Shown: one piece after another, positions 56,955 through 64,000 of the stretch
Layout of the letters: the number at the start of each line of letters is the position of its first letter
How positions within the stretch are numbered: the first letter of the stretch is position 1
Assembly: GCA_018417955.1 (NCBI GenBank)
Contig: JACTVC010000013.1
Location: forward strand, 62,001 to 126,000
Direction of reading: 5' to 3'
Source of the DNA: Laccaria trichodermophora
Taxonomy: Eukaryota > Basidiomycota > Agaricomycetes > Agaricales > Hydnangiaceae
Length of the DNA stretch: 64,000 nucleotides
Notes under the pieces: generated by a model
Told to the model about the DNA's origin: nothing
The model's input: only the letters and a program-made list of their open reading frames with translations
Database searches by the model: none
Made by a program: the position numbers and the translations under genes

Positions 56955-59899
56955 ATGGCACCCAAACCGTCGTCCAAAGCATCCGCCAAAGCCGCTGCCG
57001 ACTCATGCAAACGCCAAGCATCGAACGCGGACCAGAAACCCGTCAAACGAAGTCGATGTGGCACCAAAACCAACAACAACAACATAAACGCGCAAGACGC
57101 TGACGCCGCCGTCGAAAATTCAACAACGAAATCAAGAGGCAGAGGAGGAAAGAAAGCAACACGAGGACGGGGCAAGAAAGGCCATGCAGCTGCAAGGTGC
57201 ATCGTACCCACATGATCGATGGCAATTGCGCCATCGATCGTGTGCTCTCTCCTCCCCATCTCGAACCCACTGACTCACATCCACAGGAAAACCGCGCAGG
57301 ATCGCAATTGGGAGGACGTGGGTCTCAAAACACCCCCCAGGTCTGAGCAAATGCCGTATGTACCCCCACCTCCCTTTTCTTCTTCTTTTTCTTTCGTTTT
57401 TCCTTTTCCTTTTTCTTTTCTTATATGTTTTCTTTTCTTATATGTTTTCTTTTCTTATATGTTTTCTTTTGATTAATGTTTTCTTTTGACTTTACAGTGC
57501 TGAGTGTGTGCTCATGGACAGCGGAATCAGTGTCGCACCCCCACGCCGTTCCAGGTGCCTCACGAACACCACCCAGCCTGCACCCACTGTCTCCGGCCAG
57601 CCTGCACCCACCAACTCTGGCAGGCGTCGCCGAGTGGGTGAACCACCAAACGAGGACGATGATGAAAGCCAAGACGAAGACAACGAAGACAACGACGAGG
57701 GCGAAGAGGGTGGTGAACATGAGGGCGAAGAGGATGACGAGGGCGAAGACGACGAGGGTGAAGAAGACGACATTGAAGAAGACGACGACGAGGGCAAAGA
57801 GGACGATGGAGGCGAAGATGACGCTCAGAACAAAGAGCCAACCGCCAACAACCAGTCAACCGCCAACGACAACCAAACTGCCAAACAACCAAACTGCCAA
57901 CAACAACCAAACCGCCAACGACAACCCAACAACCAACCAGCCCATCGGGGATGCCAACGACAAGCAGGATGCCACCGACACGCAAACTGCCAACAACCTG
58001 CAAACCGCCCATGACCTGCAAACCACCAACAACATGCAGACTGCCAATGACACGCAGACCGCCAACAACACGCAAACCGCCAACAACACGCAGACCGCCA
58101 ATGACACACAGACCACCAATGATGAAGACACCACCAACAACGAACGAGTCCCCAATGCCTGCATGAACGCAAACACCACCAAACCGAAGCCCAAGCCCAA
58201 GCCGAAAGCCAAGCCCAAGCCCACCATGAACAAGACAGGTGTGTTATGCCTCCTTCCTTTCCTGCCCTCCCCCTCTTGCTGTCAGGATGGTGGATAACCC
58301 ACCACTGTCCTGACTTGCAGATGTCATCTCGACATCAGGTGTGCCACTCACCCATCTGGATGAGTGTCATTCCCTCTGAAAGTGGTATTATTATCTTATA
58401 TATTTGTATCTTGGAATTGTACCATGTAATATTTATAATCATTCTATACCTTGATGCTAAACAGACATTTCAGATGTTGTCCCTACATCTCGAGGACGTC
58501 CAACTGAATGAACAGCTAATAGAAATCAGGCAGAACCTGGGCAAGGTAATGAAGGTATTATTTATCTTTCTGTCTGTTATTCTCTATGTAACAATATTAT
58601 AGATGTGGTCATGGCTAGTCCGCCAAAGATGAAAATCCCAGCATATGGCTCATCGCGCTCAACTGGTGGAGTCATTAGAGGTAAAGCTCATGGCAACACC
58701 TTCAATATGGGTGATGCGGATGCAGTTTGGGATGATATGAATGTCTTATCATACAATCCTGCTGAGAAACCAGTCCCAGGCAAGATTCACACCTACATCT
58801 CTGATCTGAATCCACCTGAGGTCGACACAAGCCAATCTTCCTTCGTCACCAAAGTCCATGACATCAGCAAATGCCAGACAATTCAAGATATCGTTCGACG
58901 TAGCTCTGAAGACTATTCTCCTATTCGCTGTAAGTTATTTTAAATTTCCTAGTGATTATCTATTAACCAGCTTCCATAGGCCCTGCCTATTGTCTTTTTA
59001 TCCATGATGAAGAAGATGGCTGGAATATTCAGGGGTGTTATGAGACTATTGTAGGGCATCAACCAAAAGCGGAAGACTATATTGAATGGCCTGATAAGAA
59101 GGTCATTTGATTTTTGGCAGTAAGCTACAATATATTGACTAACATATCTCAGAATAATTTTAAGAGTTTTATTTTTAGACTACATATGATCCCAGTCATT
59201 CTGTATCTGTACCAGGCTTTGCTGGCCATTTTGGTACTACTAGGGGGACTCGGTCTCTTTCTGCAGGGACTCGATCTCTTTCTGCACATTCTGGCTCTCA
59301 TACTGGCTCTCGTCCAGGCGGGTCTCGTGCTGATTCTCATCTTATCTCAGAACAAGGCTCTTCTAAGGATCACTGGCTCATGGGCAAAATGATAACTCCT
59401 GCCTTGAGAAAGCGTCTTATCCAAGAGCTCAGTATTAATGCTACCTTCACAAACTGTTCTGCACCAGGCCTTTGATTTGCTTGGGGTCGGTATCAGGAAT
59501 GTACAGCCACTATTGCCAAGGCTCGAGAAATGCTCAGTACTGGGAACTGGCCTGCAGACCTTCCTCCTTTCACAGAGTTTATTGTTATAGAGGTCTTTAT
59601 TGGGAAATCTGCTTGGCATGCTAACTATGTCAATGCATTTTTGAAGATTGCTGAGGGAGACAGAATTCCCAGAAATAAGAGACTGGTTGGACAGTGACCC
59701 TGAACAAGTTCGTCGTTCTGATACTGAACGAATTTGGGGTGTTCGAGACCAGACAAAATTTACAATGGAAGATCTGAAGACTTGGGTGGAAAGAGGTGGA
59801 ACATTGAAAGCACGGTGAACATCTAGTCCTGAAGAAGAAGAACACTCAGGGAAAGGAAAGAAGAAGGCTCAGAAGTCTCACAAGAAGTTGTTGAAGTAG
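56955..59899 (+). pseudogene. Transposon accessory gene, low-complexity N-terminus, decayed
   Basis: Exons 56955-57196, 57287-57340 and 57498 onward join in frame: a basic start (MAPKPSSKASAKAAADSCKR), RNWEDVGLKTPP, then an acidic tract (DEGEEGGEHEGEEDDEGEDD). A one-base slip near 57890 moves the frame to a TANDTQTANNTQ repeat and a KPKPKPKAKPKP tail. Short exons follow (QMLSLHLEDVQLNEQLIEIR; KIHTYISDLNPPEVDTSQSS; CLFIHDEDGWNIQGCYET-like; RLIQELSINATFTNCSAPGL). A TGA at 59473-59475 and another frameshift precede the C-terminal block (EFPEIRDWLDSDPEQVRRSD, then a Lys-rich end at 59899). It may be two genes. The later part resembles a widespread uncharacterised agaricomycete family. Role unknown; its place before the transposase suggests an element-encoded accessory protein. 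Confidence 0.55.
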
Positions 59900-59964
59900 T
59901 AGCTTTTTTTCTCTTTTTTTTTGTTGAAGTCACTAATCATTTTCTGATCTATTGTACTTGTAGC

Positions 59965-62448
59965 TTGGTTTCAGTTGTTCTGAACTTTTTTGACAAATGT
60001 CTGGTTACTCTTGGTTATCTTGCTCTCAGCATTATATGCACGATATTCTCCCTTGCTATGGGTTTTAGCCATGCCTTTGTTACTCTGCCACTATTTATGA
60101 AGCTGGTTATCATTGTGGCCATCCTGCCATTTGTCTCTGCATCTCCAACAACTCAGCCATTTCCTGATATACCATTCAGAGATTTCAGTGCATTTGTGGA
60201 ACAGACATTTGGCTCCAAAATATCACTAGCCACTGTACTTCTTCTTTTGTTCACAATGACTGAAAATCCGGAGTTGCTCAATTTACATGCTTGTCAACAA
60301 CACCCAATCGAGGGTGAAAACAAGACTGTGGCTTCTGGTTGGATTCGAGCTTTATCCCGTGCTGTTATGCATCGGTTAAAAGATGATATTACAACAGTAT
60401 TTTGTCGTGGAGAATATCATTCCAAACAAATACATCAAGTTACCAAGTTGTCAACTAAACTTGATGAATTTGCAAAATTCTTGAATCTAACACCATATGA
60501 TTATCAGGGAAAGTTCAAAGGAAGGTTACAACCAGTTTCATATAAGGAAATTCAGGCTGTTCATACTATCTGTCCAGACAGCATGATCTGTGTTGACCAA
60601 CAATGTGCTTCTCGGTGCCTCTTGTAATTAACCAGGTCAAGAGATGTTCCACTGGTCACTTTAATCAAAGACAATGTTCCTTATGAAGATGTTCCTGTTC
60701 TAGCACGAAAATGTTTGCAATGTAATGCTACATATTATGCAGACCATGAGCGTTTCACAGACAACTATGGTTCATGGTATCAATGCTATTTGAATTCTGG
60801 ACGATTTTTAAAGATAGGACAGTCTATGTGGGTTGATAGAAATTTCACCCATTCTGTTCTAAGTGGAATGTATAACTTTCATGCCTCTGCTTCAGCATAT
60901 ATGCAGTTTTGGAATGATTGTACATCAGTCACTGATTCCAAAGTGCAAGTAACTTGGTGTCAAATTTGGCAGGCTTTTGTTCAGGAATCAATTAGAACAA
61001 TTGCAAGTGTAAATAATGAGAATTTGGAGTTGCCTGAAAAGTTGTCCATTGAGGAAGTTGCCAAACAAGCATTTGCAAAATTAGGAAATGGTGGAATAAT
61101 AGGCCCAGGCAAAGAACATTCATGTTCAAAGTGCTGTCAACCATACAAAGCCACAGCAGATTTTATGGCTAATGAAGACCCTGCAGCAGTCATAGGTGCT
61201 GATGAAAACTCAGCTGTACCTGTCTTAACAGGAGAATATGCAGATGTATCAGCCAGAGAAACAGTTGCAGAAAGGGAAGCAGCACAAATAAGAGCAAATG
61301 AGATCAATAACAACAATCCTGATGCAATGGAGGTTGATGATGATGATGATTGTACAATGATTATATTGGATGGCATAGTGATGGGCCCTCAGGTAAATAG
61401 GTTTAATTGGCCTCAATGTAAATGAATGCTAACATTTCTCAAGCATTGTGCATTTGAAGGATGTATCAAAGACTTGAAAAATACAAGAGGAGGAGCCTTC
61501 TGTGAAGAACATGAAACAGAATATGGAAACAAATGCCGTATTCGTGAATGTACTCAAGAAAGAGTTGACAATACATTGGCATGTCGTCCTCACCAGGCAG
61601 AATGGAGGAAATACAAACTTGACCACAGTCGTGCAAGCTTGCTAGGTGTAAAAAGAATGTTACAGAGGCCTGGAGAAAGCAATGACTGGCAACCTGGACT
61701 TCGCAGAACTGTTCAGCGTCATGATGATGATGATGATGTTATAATTCCACGTCATAATTATTTTGGAGCAGCCAGGTTTTATTGTGTTGAAACAATTACA
61801 ACACCATGTGGCATTGTAATTGCATGGGTTAAATTTGACAAATCAGAGTCTCCTACCAACATCCTCAATTGGTTAGAGAAGATATATCCTACTGAAGAAT
61901 CTCGGCCGCACTACATTTGCATTGATAAAGCTTGTCGAGTACTTCAGACTGCTATTGCAAATGGAAGTTGGAATAGATGGAAGAAAACAACCCGTTTCAT
62001 TGTCGACTCTTATCATTACATCAATCATTGCACCTTGGACTATCTGTGCCGCAAATGGTGTAACCCTGGTCCACTAAATGGTTCAGCTCCAAATCTGGTC
62101 AATGTGGCTTACAATAAGAACAACCGACCATACTTTCAACGTGCATTCAATACACAGGTATGTATGCCTCTCATTTTTTGTGAATTTGTTATTAAGCTGA
62201 CTCAATGTTAGGCATGCGAGCAATTGAATTCTTGGCTAGGAGGTTTCGAGTCAATTCTCAAACAAATGAAAACTGGACATTTTGATTGGTTCTTGCACAC
62301 TATGCTCTTTTATCATACTCAGCATGTTATCCGAAAACAAGCACAGCAGGAAGAGCCTCATCAAATTATTGAAATTGAGGATGATGAAGGAGAAGAGGCA
62401 GAGGAAAGTGTAGAAGTGGGACATTGGGCTGTTGAGGAAGATGACTGA
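59965..62448 (+). pseudogene. KDZ-type transposase with CxC5/CxC6 clusters, one nonsense codon
   Basis: Exons 59965-61392, 61444-62157 and 62212-62448 (introns 51 and 54 bp, GT-AG) form one frame interrupted only by TAA at 60625-60627. The CxC5-like cluster is ICPDSMICVDQQC with KCLQCNATYYADHERF. The CxC6-like region is HCAFEGCIKDLKNTRGGAFC, then CRIRECTQERV and CRPH. The transposase core includes FYCVETITTPCGIVIAWVKF, ESPTNILNWLEKIYPTEESR, YICIDKACRV and RFIVDSYHYINHCTLDYLCR, with C-terminal ACEQLNSWLGGFESILKQM. A hydrophobic stretch near the chosen start (LVIIVAILPFVSA) may be out of the true frame start. The gene lies at the right end of the 56431-62815 element. Confidence 0.85.
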
Positions 62449-62815
62449 AGTACTTAACTTGTGACAAGTGTCTTATGTAGTGTATCAAATGTGTGTGCTG
62501 ATGTAAGTAGGCAACAAAATTCTAACCACATAATGGACTGAACCCTAACACCTCTAACATGGGAAAGTGCAATGCAGAAGATGCACTCAGACCACAACAA
62601 CTTGTAAACAATACCCTTTCACCTTGACAATGAACTCCATCTGGAGTCCACATGGATTCCAGATGGAGGCCACAAGGACTCCAGATGGACTCCATGTGGA
62701 TTTTAGATGGAATTGTAGGTTGAGATCTGTTCCAGATGGAGTCCACCTGGACTCCAGGTGGATCCATGGAGTCCATCTGGAGTCCATCTGGAATCCGTGG
62801 GGGAGTGTAAAGTAC

Positions 62816-64000
62816 TGAAACAATGTACTTTCCATCAGGTGAGAATGCAACAGAGTTGACCCAATTTGTGTGGCCTTCAAATGGATCTGAGATGGGCTTT
62901 CCTGTCTGTGCATCCCACATTCTGATAGTTTTGTCCCTGGATCCTGAAACAATGTACTTTCCATCAGGTGAGAATGCAACAGATTGGACAGAATCTGTGT
63001 GGCCTTCAAATGGATCTGAGACAGGCTTTCCTGTCTGTGCATCCCACATTCTGATAGTTTTGTCTTCTGATCCTGAAACAATGTACTTTCCATCAGGTGA
63101 GAATGCAACAGAGGTGACAGAATCTGTGTGGCCTTCAAATGGATCTGAGACAGGCCCACATTCTGACAGTTTTATCATCTGATCCTGAAACCAATGTACT
63201 TTCCATCAGGTGAGAATGCATCAGATCGGACACATCCTGTGTGGCCTTGCAAGATACTATTTATAGATGGCCATGATATTTTCTTTCCCTTTTCAAAAGA
63301 GACTACTCTAGTAAAGTGGTGAGAATACTTTTTCACAATCAGAGAGTCACTTGGTGACATTGGCAAGGCTGACAGATATATGTGAGGTGCACTTTGAGAT
63401 ATAGGTTGGAAAAAAGTGGTCACAAATTTCATAGCATCTTCAATAAACATTTTCATCTTTTTATCCATCTGCAAGTATGTTAGATAGTTTATAGTTGTAT
63501 TCATGAAATGACTGCACCTTTTCCCAGCCTAATAATGAGGACAGAATTCCTGGTCCAATACTGACTTTGCTTGTTATGCTCAACACTTCTAACCAATAGA
63601 GAAATTTATAATCCAAAAAGTAATGAAGATCTTCCAGAACCTGACCACTGCATGGGACACACACAACATGGGCTGAAAAAAAACAGCATGCATAAAGTAG
63701 CTCAGATGAGATTTTTTCTTTAGCTTGTTCCAGTATATTGACTTCAGGATCATCATTTGCTTTAAATGATGTGGGCAGTTGACATATATCAAAGCAAAGC
63801 TCTGTCTTGAGTATATATAGAGCTGCAGCAGCAAATTCTTTCTCAGCATTGTCAATATCGATAAAGAATTCCCCACTTCAAGATGAGCATGTCAGGTAGT
63901 CACGAAAAGAGCTGTGCAATGGCTTGATAGCAATTTCATTATCTCCATTGATACCAGAAAGTAAGCAACCTAATGGCTCAATTATTGCTTTAATATCATT
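62816..64000 (-). pseudogene. NLR copy D = 5' continuation of copy C (NACHT end and first WD40 repeats), decayed
   Basis: Continues the WD40 array cut at 56430 and proceeds into the linker (MFIEDAMKFVTTFFQPISQS) and the C-terminal part of the NACHT exon, running off the window. Lesions: about 20 bases deleted within a WD40 unit near 63155, an extra C near 63191 that shifts the frame, and a TGA at 63878-63880 where copies A and B have CGA (Arg). With copy C, only about 8 WD40 repeats are present against about 15 in A and B. Confidence 0.9.

Larger units (their letters stand above)
56431..62815. mobile_element. Complete 6.4-kb KDZ-type DNA transposon inserted in an NLR gene
   Basis: The ends are inverted repeats (left GGACTTTACTCTCCCCCAC, right in complement GTACTTTACACTCCCCCAC). 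Both are followed inwards by subterminal TCCAGATGGACTCCA/TCCATGTGGACTCC repeats. TGAAACAATG is present on both sides (56421-56430 and 62816-62825) and only once in undisturbed WD40 units, so it is a target duplication of about 10 bp. Removing the element restores a normal WD40 unit. The cargo is a tRNA-like sequence, an accessory gene and a transposase with CxC5/CxC6 clusters. The transposase carries a nonsense codon, so this copy is probably no longer autonomous. Confidence 0.9.
55255..64000. repeat. Tandem segmental duplication, unit 3 (partial, interrupted)
   Basis: Starts at the same point as unit 2 (GCAGCACAACAATGATATTG). It carries the downstream flank and the C-terminal part of a third NLR, is interrupted by a transposon at 56431-62815, and continues with the rest of that NLR beyond the window edge. 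Confidence 0.8.

Noticed and set aside
57508..58075. Minus-strand frames of 115-171 codons opposite the acidic/NTQ-rich accessory gene
   Set aside because: Products are Ser-only, Arg/Leu-only or Trp/Cys-rich shadows of low-complexity codons.
60625..60640. A possible micro-intron (GTAATTAACCAG) removing the TAA in the second KDZ transposase
   Set aside because: At 12 bases it is too short for a spliceosomal intron, and other introns in the gene are about 50 bp. A nonsense mutation is simpler.

Overview
The window is nuclear DNA from a filamentous fungus, most likely an agaricomycete basidiomycete. The coding regions carry many short GT-AG introns of about 48-86 bp. The families present are typical of that group: C2-NACHT-WD40 NLR-like proteins, KDZ-type transposases with CxC5/CxC6 cysteine clusters, and lineage-specific low-complexity proteins. 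I cannot name the species. Very little of the window is clean single-copy gene space.

Region 1 (1-22.3 kb) is a transposon graveyard. It holds a fold-back element (49-958), a TIR element (2348-4304) that truncates the 5' end of a 748-codon open frame (to 6523), and a 6.4-kb element (6563-12999). That element has about 63-bp terminal inverted repeats and two opposed arrays of a 97-bp satellite. A five-exon KDZ-type transposase gene with no visible lesion follows (13132-15341). A decayed GRF-zinc-finger gene converges on it (15404-17488). Further on are a minisatellite and a non-autonomous hAT-like element with a perfect 8-bp target duplication (20788-21360).

Region 2 (22.3-64 kb) is a tandem array of a 14-16 kb unit. 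Each full unit carries, in order, an NLR gene (minus; C2-NACHT-WD40), remnants of an unidentified gene, a C-terminal fragment of a Ser/Thr-rich gene (plus), a flavin monooxygenase relic (minus), and the full-length Ser/Thr-rich gene (plus). Unit 1 is about 22330-36490, unit 2 about 36491-52462, and unit 3 starts near 55255 and leaves the window. Unit 3's NLR copy is split by a complete 6.4-kb KDZ-type transposon (56431-62815) flanked by the 10-bp direct repeat TGAAACAATG. That transposon carries a tRNA-like sequence, a decayed accessory gene and a transposase with one nonsense codon.

All three NLR copies carry lesions, each different. Copy A (22844-28039) is the best preserved but has lost a splice-acceptor AG. 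Copy B has frameshifts. Copy C/D has the transposon insertion, a nonsense codon, a frameshift and a repeat deletion. The two monooxygenase copies also show independent lesions. The Ser/Thr-rich gene is open only in unit 1 (33796-35712). The picture is of an NLR cluster that expanded by tandem duplication and is now decaying under transposon load. The genes most likely to be functional in the window are the KDZ transposase at 13132-15341, the Ser/Thr-rich gene at 33796-35712 and possibly NLR copy A.
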